A stretch of 60,000 nucleotides of DNA from Symsagittifera roscoffensis. Taxonomy: Eukaryota > Xenacoelomorpha > Acoela > Convolutidae. The translations under genes were made by a program, and so were the position numbers. The stretch is taken from NCBI RefSeq assembly GCF_963678635.1, contig NC_087062.1:68311415-68371414 (forward strand). Direction: 5' to 3'. Each line of letters opens with the position of its first letter. Within the stretch, counting starts at the first letter, position 1. Positions 22,848 through 34,739 of the stretch are shown here, in pieces. The notes beneath the pieces are model-generated. The model made no database searches. It was not told the DNA's origin and saw nothing but the letters and a program-made list of their open reading frames with translations.

Positions 22848-25126
22848 TTGTTTATGTCAAAAAAGAAAGATCAATGTGGATGGAAGCAACCCATATTTGC
22901 TATTATCATTTGATTCCTCTCTTTGAGCCTATAGTGACGAAATACTAACTTGAAAACACAGCAATAAGATGAAAATGAGGTGACGGCTCGACTAGCAGAA
23001 AGCTCGACTAGCATAAATTTTATAGCAATATTTCTCAGAAATACAAACAAAAATAATCCGTTTAAATTGAGGGATGCAATTCTGAGAATTAGAAATTTGA
23101 GCAACTGAGAACTAACCAATCAAAGAGCAAATAAATTTCATATCTCACATAAATTGTGATGCAGCCACACCCCGACCTGAAATGGCATGGCTTGAACCGA
23201 ACACTGATCGACGCGCAAATTGTATGACAAACTGATTGACATATATGTTTCTATGTGTAACGATAATTTTTACTATAAATGAATTTGTGTTTAGATTTTT
23301 CTGCTAATCGATACGAATTTCAAATTTAAAACTTTTATGCTAGTCGAGCTTTATGCTAGTTGATATTTGTTAAAATCAGTTTCCTTTCTCTATGATACCG
23401 TTATGTTGGCTAGAAAAACAAATATTGAAGCTTTGCGGCCATCGTTTCCCCCCTCCCGAAATTGATGATAATCTCATGCAAATAATCACAAAGTTTTGTC
23501 AAGCATAAAATTGATTGATAGCGTTCCAGTTATTTTTGTTCTGAATTTTGAAGAAATTAATGGCGAATATAAAATCGGGGATGCCCTTTTGTTCAAACCA
23601 ATGATTGAAATATTTTAAATAACATGTTTTGATGCATCTGAAAAATAATGATGCCCTGGAGTCAAACCAAAATAGGTTACTTAATGACATGATTTGTCAG
23701 TCATGCGATATAACCAAAAGAGCTGAAAAAGGATGTAAAACTTGTTTGGATTGTGACAATTGTTCATAATAAAAATAATTTTGACCTTTTGATGAAAAAT
23801 AAGCTAACCTGACTAATTAGGATACAGAGTCTCAGTCACTCTTAATTAAAAGTAGTTCAATAACGTTTTTTCTTAGTTATCGGTGGTTTTGTAGTTGTCA
23901 ATTCGGAACAATTAATGGGAGCTGTTTCTTGTTTTTCTAATAGCGCCAAGATTAGGCGGCGATTTAGTCAAACTAAGAAATGCTTGCAAATTCTGAAGAG
24001 GCGCGGACCATATGTACCAAATGCGTTTCTAGTCTCAACATCAATTTTTACTTTATACTGTCGTATGGATTGAAAGCTTTAAATTTCCTTTAATGTATTT
24101 TATCTAAAAACAAAATACCTTCGTAAAAAAGCATTCGCGACTTCACTCTAATACGAGCAGCCATAAAAGCTTATTATGGTCAACTCCGCAAAAAAGCATT
24201 CAGGCCGGCAAATGCCAATCACCATAGGTGTCCAATTTAGATAAGCTCATTACGTCATGGGTTTATGTATCATTTCAGCGTCGATTGATTTTTTGACAGT
24301 GTATTACGCTGGAAGCCATGGATCGATCCATGGCGCAATATATCTTAATTAAAATGAAATAATTGTGTAGTGGAGTGAAAAGTAGTGAACAGATATGGAT
24401 CTCACTTACCCCTAAATGACAGATAGTGATCTGAGGAGCTACATGGGTGTCTGATTTATTGTCTGCCATGGCAGTCTGAAGTTGAATTGAATGATATCAA
24501 ATCACTCTTTCATATCAAATGTCCCCGGGCTAAATTGTCCGCTGTCATTGTAAATCAGATAGCTTTAAAGGCTCTTCCAGGAGCTTCGATCTCGATTTTT
24601 ACTCCAGGAGCTTCGATCGCGTTTTTATGTTTAGAAATGCAATCCACAAAATCCGGAGCGTTATTGACTGACAGCACAAAGAGCATTTTCATCAATGGTT
24701 TTCGAGGCTGACGTAGGTTTAAGTAATTAATCAGTTTATTGATAATGGCGAACTCTCCGCATGAGTCGATTTTAGCCCTTTTAGGGTAAATAAGTAGTAA
24801 GCAAGCTAACAATGAAAATAAACAGAAAGTTTTGATTTGAAGGGTGAATAACAGGTAAATGGGAAATAATTTTCAAGAAGATTCAGAACTATAATCATCG
24901 GGTATCAATTTCAGTTCCATAGATAATCATTTGTTTTTTTTGATCTAATTTGATATAAATAGCTGAGCCAAAGATATATTTGACATTTTATAGGGAGAAA
25001 AAATTAAACTATAAAAAAAAGTTTACACAATTATAAAACATTTATCTCATACAAACTTTAAATTAAAATTTTATACCGTGAGGTACAATCAAGGTTGTTG
25101 GGTCCTCACAAAAAAAACAGTACTAA

Positions 25127-25534
25127 CAGGGGAGGATTTTTTTTTTTTGGGGGGGGGGGAGGTTGGACGTTTTTTCTTAAGGGATTCGACACCCTGCCGA
25201 CCCAAAAGATCCCTTGAACTATTTTGAGATATCCATTTCTGGTCGGACCCTAAAATTGTTTCTAAAAGCCCCTTCGGCGCCAAAATATACTAATTTTGAA
25301 AGGAGAGCGCGCGTGGAAAAAAAAACCGTTTTTTTTATCAAAATTATTTTCCAACCGTTTTTTCAAAATTTTGCCTGTCGTGCAGTAGATTTGGCGAGAG
25401 CAGGGTCTTTGGAGTGCTTTGGGAGAGCTCGGAAAATCAATTTTGTCGAACAAAACAAAAAAACGATTGACAATATTTTCGAAATTTTTTTAAAATCCGC
25501 CTCCCCCCACGAGAATTTCCTAAATCCGCCCTTG
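25127..25534 (+). mobile_element. hAT-like MITE, full length (duplication unit 1)
   Basis: Terminal repeats CAGGGGAGGATTT and AAATCCGCCCTTG, somewhat decayed, flanked by AGTACTAA (25119-25126) and AGTATTAA (25535-25542): an 8-bp target duplication with one mismatch, as for hAT elements. The interior shares ATTCGACACCCTGCCGACCC, GGCGCC, GAGAGCGCGCG and TTTGGGAGAGCTC with 32055-32449. No transposase is encoded. Confidence 0.85.
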
Positions 25535-25604
25535 AGTATTAAAGACAAATCTGGCCATCTCTATCAAATGTCTAAAAGCGTACCCGCATCTAGTTTCAAG
25601 CGTT

Positions 25605-26480
25605 AATAATTGATTATATTATGAGTTTAATACAGTCCAAAATTGAGAAAAAATCGCTTTTATTCAATAATTATTGATTAAAATCTCTTTTTTTGAATTA
25701 CATTATAATTAATTAGAATACATTTTAATCACTAGTAATCAAATTTTAATTCATCTACTTTTCGTTACAATTATAATCAATACGGATAATTATAATTGGA
25801 TATTTTTATCCCAGTAGAAGTGATTTGCACAAAAAATCAATCATGATCGATTATAAGCCATTTGTTAGCCCATTTTGTCTTCGACCTTGCATCTGAATTG
25901 CTCATATATAAACCTTTTCGTAGAGGTTGCTCTTTATCAGAAAAAAAAGAGAAAACAGTCTGACTTTTTTTAATTAACTCAAATTTAAAACTTGTTTTTT
26001 TTTTTGTTTTTTCTCCATAAGAACTGTTTCTTGATATGCAATTTCAATTTCTTCAAGCCGAAAAGTTTCAACCCATTGCTTCAGTTTCATGTTTTAATCA
26101 AAAAAATTGTTTTTCATCTATCGCGGGAATTTTCCAACTAATTTAAAAGGATCTCTTTGAAACTTCAGTTTCCTGATAAAACTTTGTGATCAGATGAGAC
26201 ATATTTTGGCAAGACTTCTCATTTTTGAAGATTTTGTTGTTGGCAAAAAATTCAAAAACCCATATGATACAATTAATTTATTTTTTCATATCGTGTGAAC
26301 AATTTTTGGCGAAATAAGATTTTATAATCGATTATAAAAATATTGAAATAAAATTGCTTTACGATAGCCTATTTAAATATGTAAACTGAATTAGAAAATA
26401 TAAAATTGATTTCTCTTTAGAAATGAAAATCATTTTTTTTTTGCATAAATAGACCATCGCAGTGTAGTACAAATAATCAC
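25605..26480. repeat. AT-rich dispersed repeat, copy 2
   Basis: Homologous to 1-510, with the same GATTATAATC-rich start and GCCCATTTTGTCTTCGACCT block. Lies inside duplication unit 1; its counterpart is at 35215-36100. Confidence 0.65.
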
Positions 26481-26578
26481 AATTTCAACAAATGCTATTT
26501 AAACTAATTCCTACTCCTCCTTTTGTTTCGAAGCTTGAGCAAATTTGAATACTCAAGAAAGTCTCCATCAGAGCTACA

Positions 26579-26615
26579 GAGAGCGAAAGAGAGAGAGAGA
26601 GAGATAGAGAGAGAT
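26579..26615. repeat. GA microsatellite (unit 1)
   Basis: GA dinucleotide tract with one GATA interruption, about 8 bp shorter than its counterpart at 36190-36236. Confidence 0.9.
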
Positions 26616-28440
26616 TGTCATTAAAGATTTTTTACCGAAAACTTTTGCAGTTAAGAGATTCCCTTTCAAATTGTGCAGCAAAAATAAGGTTTCCCGCGGT
26701 AATGAGAAGTAAAATTATGCAAAATTTTCCAGACATCAATTTCACTATCAATATTCTGGTCTATCAATATTAAGCAAATAATATATTACTAAAAAACTCA
26801 AAATTTCAAAATTGATTTATGTTGCAAAAAAACATTTATTAGTTATTCTCATGGCTTATTTTCAAGCAAGCTAAAAATCGAAACGAAAACTCAATTAAAA
26901 AGAATTCTGCAACATTTTTCCACTATTTCTCTATTTTTTGATAGCCTAAAAAACCTAGTCTGAATAAAATCTGTAAGAAAAAGTTATACAAAAAAGAATC
27001 AATAAAAATTGATTCAAATCATTTTTTTGTTTCTAAAATCCGTAGGAACATGAAACCAAAAAAAGAAAAAACAAAGCATTTAAATCGATTTAGAATCGAT
27101 TGCAATTCATTTTTAATCTACATTTTTGTATCAAACTTCATCAATTTTATGATTTATCTGCTATATTTTTAATGTATCTGCTATATTTTTTGTATAAAAT
27201 CGATTACAATCCATTTTTGTCATTAGCGGTAGCCTGTTGTTGTGCAATTAGCACTGAATGCTTCGACCACATTCATTAGAAACTTCATGTTTTTCATTTG
27301 TGTAGTTTCCTGCACCTGGTGAGATGAGAGGAGTAAAAGAACTGGTAGACTAAAGCCTTTAACTAAAGCCTTAGAACCGTTAACTAAAGCCTTCAAATTT
27401 AGTTTTTCTGGTGTAAAACTAATTATTTTTCTTACTTAACTGAACTTTTGTTATTATAAAATTTACAGGTTTGCTTTACTCGTTTTTTTTGCTCACTCAA
27501 AATGAGATTTAGACTAATTATTCAAATCGAGTTTTCTTAACACATTTTGGGATAACTTTTTAGAAGATTTTCATCTGGCTAAACCATGGCTGAAAAGTCT
27601 TTAAAATGATATATTACTCACTCAGATGATTGTTTTTGGTACCTAAATTTTTATGGAAAACAGAAAAAAAAACTCAAACAATCCCGAAGACCCAGCTTCC
27701 CATTTTCAGTAGTTTGAACAATTAAAGCTAATATTTTTACTTCTTAGAAAAAACTTATTCAAGTTCTTAAAAAATTCAACAAAGTCCATTAGAACAGTGT
27801 CTCAAGGTCAAAAGAGCTCTTTATTTTTCCATCTCTGGTTAAAGCACAGTAGAAATAAACGCGAGCTACTAGAAAAAAACATTTGGACCATTTGAATAAT
27901 TGTGACGGTATTGATTTTAATGGAATTACATGCTTCTCAGAGACGCGATGGCATGATATAATCAACGGCGGGGAGTCAATGACAATCAATAGTCAATAAA
28001 ATTAGTCTGGTCGACGCTGGGCATTTGTATGTGGGTGGATAGGTGTCTTTTTGAAAGGGATACATGAGCTGAAAATTTAAATTGTGCACAACAAGCAGAA
28101 ATTGTATTTGGCAGAACATTTACACAACCGAAAATTTGATTGTAAACTTCAAAACTGCTGTTGCAAAAATTTTTATCAAACATTAAAATTTTTGTTCTTC
28201 CTTTTTTGATAATTAACTAACACTCAAACAATAGTTTTTATTTAGAAATCAATGAAATAAACAATGAAAAGCGAGACTTCGAAAAAAATGTCAGTAAGTT
28301 TTGCAAGTAGTCTTTGATTCAATTTCTGGAAAAACAAAACCTATAACTTCAGCCTGACATCTTCTTACAAGGACCATGCTAAATCCTAGTTTCTTCTGCA
28401 CACCGAGTAGTTCCTCTTCCGAGTAGTTCCTCTTCTCAGA
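26616..28440. other. No supported gene
   Basis: AT-rich. Contains three copies of ACTAAAGCCTT (about 27350-27405), a doubled TATCTGCTATATTTTT (about 27155-27195) and a doubled CCGAGTAGTTCCTCTT (28403-28434). Minus-strand frames at 27789-27989 and 27986-28183 are unrecognised. Confidence 0.4.
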
Positions 28441-28712
28441 AAAAATACGAGACGGTGATCGTCTCAAGGGAAGGGGAAAAGAACATCAAAGACAATCTAG
28501 ACCTGGAACACTATCTGTTTCTCGCTCTAGGCCTACACACCCATTATAACAAGTTTGCAGCCAGAATTGAAATGATTAGCAGACATAAAACACCGAAAAA
28601 TTCTTTTGATTATTCAGATGTAAATATATCTACATGTCAAACATGCGGATGTGCAAAACTGCAAAAATGCGGATGTGAAAAAAATTGCGTTTTTAAAATT
28701 TCTCAGCTTTGA
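28441..28712 (+). CDS. Candidate Cys-rich terminal exon (unit 1)
   Basis: Open frame of about 90 codons to a TGA at 28712, with no ATG near its start. A pyrimidine-rich stretch ending TTCCTCTTCTCAG lies just before 28441 and would serve as a splice acceptor. The C-terminal part reads CQTCGCAKLQKCGCEKNC, a cluster of six cysteines. The frame is kept in the second duplication copy (to 38335), but that only reflects recent duplication. I do not recognise the protein. It may be an exon of a split gene or a chance frame. Confidence 0.25.
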
Positions 28713-29974
28713 CTGTTAAATTTTATTCACATAATTATCAAAAAGGAGCAAAGAAATTAGTCACAAAACAATTTCTTCAACTCGATATTTTTAAAAATAC
28801 CGGTCGTACTACATCAACATCCATGTTACTTTCAGTGACTTCTGAGACCTACTTTATCTAATTACGATCTCCCAGACAAGGTCCTTTTAAGTTGATTATC
28901 TCTTTTAAAAAATTTTTCGATTATTGTGGACCTATACTGGAAGCAATTTTTTAGGATGGTTATGATTATCAAAATGAAAAACCCTTTCAGATGAAAAACT
29001 CATTCAATTAAAATAGGAGGAAACCTGGAAACTAAAAAATCGAAGCTGATCGCAAGGTAATTTTCTGGCAAACTAATCGATCTAAAAAGAGATCACATTA
29101 TAGCACTTTCAATCCGAAATTAGTTTCAAAAACTATCTCATCAATGATCACTCTGCGTCTATTGAAAATTGCCTAATTATGTCGGATCAAATTGGCGATC
29201 AGGATATAATTGGAACATAAACTAGGCTACTGGCAAGCACTGAATGTTCCGACTGCGTTGCACTTCTAGGGAGTAATTTAAAATAACGCCTCCTTATTTT
29301 GTATGGCATGTTTATGTATGCCTAGATCAATCCATGAATAATTAAAAACTCAAACTATGAGAGTTATCATCTTTGAAAATTTTTGCCAAAACTTAAATGT
29401 TTGTTACTTTCTTTATACCATTTGTGAAAGACAGCTTCAATACAATTCAGGTCGTATTTTATGCATTGTAAATGCAAGACCGTCCAACCTTTGGTGCTTC
29501 GAGTAAACCAAGGTCTCTGCCACTTGCGTTCGGTTTCAAACACAAACCAAAATTTTTCATATATTCGGAATGTTTTGCATCGCGGCCGGACATTTTTGCC
29601 AAAGACAATTCAGCCGATACAAAATTCAGACAATTCCAGCAAAAGATGCAGAGAGTTCAGCCAGAGATAATTCAACCAATAACACTGAGCGCCACAGTCG
29701 CGCCAATATGTTGCGAGCATGCCAACAGTGTGTAGGACTCTAACTGAAATTAAGAGCCGGTTATAGCCGCGAAGCTGCCATGCGTGAATAGCGCGCCCAG
29801 CGGCGACCTTACACTGAGAAGTAACTCCAATTCCGACTTTTTCTTCTCTAGTATTTTGAAAAAAAAATAGCTGAATTGTCTGAACTCCAAATTAATTGAA
29901 TTTTTTTTTGCCAATTTTTTCTGTGCGCCATATTGCACACAGCAAATTTTTAAATTGATCAAAAAGCGTTCCTC
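28713..29974. other. No supported gene; GC-richer patch at 29450-29810
   Basis: Mostly AT-rich. The patch at 29450-29810 is clearly richer in G+C (for example AGCGCGCCCAGCGGCGACC) with overlapping open frames on both strands. In copy 2 the minus frame is longer (39233-39562, 109 codons). No domain is recognised; a decayed exon or non-coding transcript is possible. Confidence 0.35.
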
Positions 29975-30235
29975 ATTCCATTTTGGAACGATTTCTAATA
30001 CAGATTGAATCGCCTAACTATCCCAAATGTTCAACCGTTAAACCCCCAAAATTTTGCGAAAAATGATCACAGGTGAAAATTTTGTTTCACAATTGAGCTG
30101 AGGATAACAATTTTTTTTGAGTGATATTTTAAAAATTCGTCAAGTATTGCTTGTTAAAAATTCTATTTAAAGAATCTGGTAGTTAAGTTTGTCGGGAGAA
30201 AAAAGACCACCCGAGAACAAATATTTCAAGGTATT
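29975..30235 (-). mobile_element. HINE-like element, partial (unit 1)
   Basis: Minus-strand match from TTTTGGAACGATTTCTAATA through AAATGATCACAGGTGAAAAT and GAGCTGAGGATAACAA to CACCCGAGAACAAATATTTC. Both termini are missing. Counterpart at 39598-39858. Confidence 0.65.
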
Positions 30236-30269
30236 TCGAAAAAACTTATATCTCAAAATAGTACAAATG

Positions 30270-30352
30270 GGGGACTCTTTGGATCGGCAGGGATTCGAAT
30301 CCCTGAGAGGAGCGTCCGTTGCCTCCCCCCCACCCCTAAATCTACCCCTGGT
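30270..30352 (-). mobile_element. hAT-like MITE end fragment (unit 1)
   Basis: Shares GATCGGCAGGGATTCGAATC and the terminal CCTAAATCTACCCCTG with the hAT-like family; the interior is lost. Counterpart at 39892-39974. Confidence 0.6.
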
Positions 30353-30401
30353 CTTTTCGGTTATGCCCCCCATAATTGATAAAAAGTCGAAATCAACATT
30401 T

Positions 30402-30464
30402 GTTGTAAAATTGGATCAGTATTACCAAGAAATGCTGGCTTAGATTAAATAATCAATATGGCGC
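30402..30464 (+). repeat. 63-bp dispersed motif ending ATCAATATGGCG, copy 1
   Basis: GTTGTAAAATTGGATCAGTA, then ACCAAGAAATG and AATCAATATGGCG. Related segments occur at 40024-40086, 42108-42169 and 43385-43447. Confidence 0.65.
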
Positions 30465-31029
30465 ACGACTAAACGAAGCACAATCATCTAACTTAGCCTC
30501 AAATAGGTCCTTTTCCCTGTTTTTTTGTCTTTTTCTTCAAATAACTTTCACAAACATCAGTCCAAATGCGCTCTGAGTTGCCGTCTTTTGATGTTTTCTG
30601 AGTTTATTGAAGGCTCTAGATATCAACTTTGTGTTTTGTAAGAATGTCGATCCCAGTTTGGAAAAAAAAATAAATTTCACAGTTTTTATTTAGGGGTGAG
30701 GTTAAAACCGAAAAGATCCATATTTCGTCACTTTATTCAAAAGTAGGAACAATAATCAACAATCAAAGCATAGCTTCTATCCTTGATGTTGTATTGCTAT
30801 TTTGGGGAAAAAAATTAGTTGGTAATTAGTTTTTTTTCTAGCTTTTGGTGTCTATTTCAGTTTTTGTAATAGTTTTGGTGCCATTTCTGTTGCCACTCAT
30901 TTCACTCTTTAGTTCACGCGTCATACATTTTAGGGGCCAAACCTATCCATTTACAGCACTGGATTTGCACTCATTGATGACCATTTTAAATATTGCTAAC
31001 TCGACGTGACATGATTTTTTCTAGAGGGG

Positions 31030-31360
31030 AGGGGTCGCAATTAAACAAAAATGAAAAAGTTCGGGGAAACTTTTTAGTTCGGCCAAAACGATTTTCCCGC
31101 GAGCGCTCCTAGAAAAGTAAAAAAGAACCAATTTTGTAGATTTTCTGGAAAATATTTTGTAAATTTTCAGAAAAAAAAAACCGGTCAGTAAAGCCGTTTT
31201 TGGGCACTTTTTGGAAAATTATGACCAACAAATTGCGTTCTCCCCTTTAAAGTTACTTTATAGTGGCGCCAAAGACGCCTTTAGAAAAATTCTAGGGTTG
31301 GTCGGCCGAAAATGGATATCATAGAAGAATATCAAAAGACCCTTTGGTTGGTGAGGGGGT
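31030..31360 (-). mobile_element. Diverged hAT-like MITE (unit 1)
   Basis: Reverse-oriented interior of the family (GCGAGCGCTCC, AAGCCGTTTTTGGGCACTTT, TAGTGGCGCCAAAGACGCC, GGTTGGTCGGCCGAAAATGG); the terminal repeats have decayed. Counterpart at 40652-40982. Confidence 0.65.
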
Positions 31361-31395
31361 CGCACCACTCTTGAGTTTCTGGCACATGAACCCTG

Positions 31396-31702
31396 AGTAG
31401 TATATGTGTGAGGGAGAGTGGGGGGGGGTGTGGTTGGTGACCCCCATGTATTAAGATAGGGAATAGAGCATCCGGTCACTAACCTATGTATTAAGATAGG
31501 GAATAGATTTCCCTATGTATTAAGATAGGGAAGAGGTTTCCTATGTATTAAGATGGTAAGGTTTCAGATGGTAAGGAAAAATTTTTGGCGCCCGGCCTTA
31601 CCATGTTTTAAGATTCTCTACAGCAATCCGATAGGTTATGGGGGTCACCAACCACCCCCCCCCCCCCCCCCCCTCCCCACTCTCCCCCACACATATACTA
31701 CT
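31396..31702. mobile_element. Fold-back MITE with internal tandem repeat (unit 1)
   Basis: Ends AGTAGTATATGTGTG and CACACATATACTACT are inverted and extend about 50-60 bp inward through GGGAGAGTGGGG and GGTTGGTGACCCCC. Flanked by ACCCTG on both sides (31390-31395 and 31703-31708), a candidate 6-bp target duplication. The interior holds four imperfect copies of CTATGTATTAAGATAGGGAA. A C-run of about 19 lies in the right arm. Confidence 0.8.
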
Positions 31703-32054
31703 ACCCTGGTTACCGATTTCTCAATGAATCGATCTGAAGATGTTTCTTAATTTCGAATCTGTTCACTTAATTAGACGATCTTCCTATATACAGTATACGA
31801 ATTGTTTTTTACGTTCTTCCTGCGACACTGTGAAACTTGCTTATTTCGGTCGTTTTACAATGTTCCTTTTTAAGCTTTCACAATGCTTTTGCTATTTCAT
31901 TTAAATATCAGTTTGGAACATCTCCCCATCTCTACAAAATGGCAAAATAAGGATAAAAGAAAAGTTAAAAAATTAACTTCCATCAACGAAGCATCCGTTT
32001 TTTTCTAAAATATTTTTTGTTTTGTTTATGTCAAAAAAGAAAGATCAATGTGGG

Positions 32055-32449
32055 CAGGGGCGGATTTAGGGGGGGGGGGCGGACGCCTTCCCTTCAGGGA
32101 TTCGACCCCCTGCCGACCCAAAGGGTCCCCCCTTTGATACTTTTTCAGAAATCCATTTTTGGCCGACCGACCCTAAAATTTTTCTAAAGGCGCCTTCGGC
32201 GCCAATATATACTAACCTTGAGGGGGAGCGCGCGCCAAAAAAACGCGATTTTTTTGTCAAAATTTTTCAAAAAGTGCCCAAAAACGGCTTTTTTGACTTA
32301 GTGCCAAAATAGGGCCAAATTAGTGCTTTGGGAGAGCTCAAAAAATCTATTTGGTCGACCTAAAAAAATTCAAAAAAAAAAAGTCAAAATTTTCGAATTT
32401 TTTTTGAAAATCCGCCCCCCCCCTCGAGAAAATCCTAGATCCGCCCCTG
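32055..32449 (+). mobile_element. hAT-like MITE, 395 bp, with perfect 8-bp target duplication
   Basis: Terminal repeats CAGGGGCGGATTTAGG and CCTAGATCCGCCCCTG. Exact duplicate AATGTGGG at 32047-32054 and 32450-32457. The corresponding place in duplication unit 1 (22873-22880, AATGTGGA) is unoccupied, so the boundaries are certain. CAGGGG-type ends and 8-bp duplications are characteristic of hAT transposons. The interior has no open frame for a transposase, so it is non-autonomous. Confidence 0.95.
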
Positions 32450-34739
32450 AATGTGGGTGGATTAGCAACCCATATTTGCTATTATCATTTGATTCATCTC
32501 TTTGAGCCTATAGTGACGAAATACTAACTTGAAAACACAGCAATAAGATGAAAATGAGGTGACGGCTCGACTAGCAGAAAGCTCGACTAGCATAAATTTT
32601 ATAGCAATATTTCTCAGAAATACAAACAAAAATAATCCGTTTAAATTGAGGGATGCAATTCTGAGAATTAGAAATTTGAGCAACTGAGAACTAACCAATC
32701 AAAGAGCAAATAAATTTCATATCTCACATAAATTGTGATGCAGCCACACCCCGACCTGAAATGGCATGGCTTGAACCGAACACTGATCGACGCGCAAATT
32801 GTATGACAAACTGATTGACATATATGTTTCTATGTGTAACGATAATTTTTACTATAAATGAATTTGTGTTTAGATTTTTCTGCTAATCGATACGAATTTC
32901 AAATTTAAAATTTTTATGCTAGTCGAGCTTTATGCTAATTGATACACCCCAAAAATAAGTCCATCTTCATTAAGTATTTGTTAAAATCAGTTTCCTTTCT
33001 CTATGATACCGTTATGTTGGCTAGAAAAACAAATATTGAAGCTTTGCGGCCATCTTTTCCCCCCTCCCGAAATTGATGATAATCTCATGCAAATAATCAC
33101 AAAGTTTTGTCAAGCATAAAATTGATTGATAGCGTTCCAGTTATTTTTGTTCTGAATTTTGAAGAAATTAATGGCGAATATAAAATGGGGGATGCCCTTT
33201 TGTTCAAACCAATGATTGAAATTTTTTAAATAACATGTTTTGATGCATCTGAAAAATAATGATGCCCTGGAGTCAAACCAAAATAGGTTACTTAATGACA
33301 TGATTTGTCAGTCGTGCGATATAACCAAAAGAGCTGAAAAAGGATGTAAAACTTGTTTGGATTGTGACAATTGTTCATAATAAAAATAATTTTGACCTTT
33401 TGATGAAAAATAAGCTAACCTGACTAATTAGGATACAGAGTCTCAGTCACTCTTAATTAAAAGTAGTTCACTAACGTTTTTTCTTAGTTATCGGTGGTTT
33501 TGTAGTTGTCAATTAGGAACAATTAATGGGAGCTGTTTCTTGTTTTTCTAATAGCGCCAAGATTAGGCGGCGATTTAGTCAAACTAAGAAATGCTTGCAA
33601 ATTCTGAAGAGGCGCGGACCATATGTACCAAATGCGTTTCTAGTCTCAACATCAATTTTTACTTTATACTGTCGTATGGATTGAAAGCTTTTTTAAATTT
33701 CCCTTAATATATTTTATCTAAAAACAGAATACCTTCGTAAAAAAGGATTCGCGGCTTCACTATAATACGAGCAGCCATGAAAGCTTATTATGGTCAACTC
33801 CGCAAAAAAGCATTCAGACCAGCAAATGCCAATCACCATAGGTGTCCAATTTAGATAAGCTCATTACGTCATGGGTTTATGTATCATTTCAGCGTCGATT
33901 GATTTTTTGACAGTGTATTACGCTGGAAGCCATGGATCGATCCATGGCGCAATATATCTTAATTAAAATGAAATAATTGTGTAGTGGAGTGAAAAGTAGT
34001 GAACAGATATGGATCTCACTTACCGCTAAATGACAGATAGTGATCTGAGGAGCTACATGGGTGTCTGATTTATTGTCTGCCATGGCAGTCTGAAGTTGAA
34101 TTGAATGATATCAAATCACTCTTTCATATCAAATGTCCCCGGGCTAAATTGTCCGCTGTCATTGTAAATCAGATAGCTTTAAAGGCTCTTCCAGGAGCTT
34201 CGATCTCGATTTTTACTCCAGGAGCTTCGATCGCGTTTTTATGTTTAGAAATGCAATCCACAAAATCCGGAGCGTTATTGACTGACAGCACAAAGAGCAT
34301 TTTCATCAATGGTTTTCGAGGCTGACGTAGGTTTAAGTAATTAATCACTTTATTGATAATGGCGAACTCTCCGCATGAGTCGATTTTAGCCCTTTTAGGG
34401 TAAATAAGTAGTAAGCAAGCTAACAATGAAAATAAACAGAAAGTTTTGATTTGAAGGGTGAATAACAGGTAAATGGGAAATAATTTTCAAGAAGATTCAG
34501 AACTATAATCATCGGGTATCAATTTCAGTTCCATAGATAATCATTTGTTTTTTTTGATCTAATTTGATATAAATAGCTGAGCCAAAGATATATTAGACAT
34601 TTTATAGGGAGAAAAAATTAAACTATAAAAAAAAGTTTACACAATTATAAAACATTTATCTCATACAAACTTTAAATTAAAATTTTATACCGTGAGGTAC
34701 AATCAAGGTTGTTGGGTCCTCACAAAAAAACAGTACTAA

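Larger units (their letters stand above)
22848..32021 (+). repeat. Tandem duplication, unit 1 (9174 bp)
   Basis: Aligned along essentially its whole length with 32022-41473. Homology begins at TTGTTTATGTC in both copies. The offset starts at 9174 and rises to about 9620 because copy 2 gained a MITE, a 32-bp segment and microsatellite length. Substitutions are sparse, about one per 100 bp by eye. The last 168 bp (31854-32021) have no counterpart in unit 2. Confidence 0.95.

Noticed and set aside
25089-25606. Overlapping frames on both strands within the hAT-like MITE
   Set aside because: They lie inside a non-autonomous element, shift between copies and resemble no transposase.
30283-30305. 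tRNA T-arm-like CAGGGATTCGAATCCCTG
   Set aside because: It belongs to the hAT-like MITE family (also near 25180, 21800 and 32095). No tRNA acceptor, D or anticodon arm surrounds it.
31553-31750. Proline-rich open frame (also 41175-41357)
   Set aside because: The proline run is the C-tract in the arm of the fold-back MITE; the frame has no other content.
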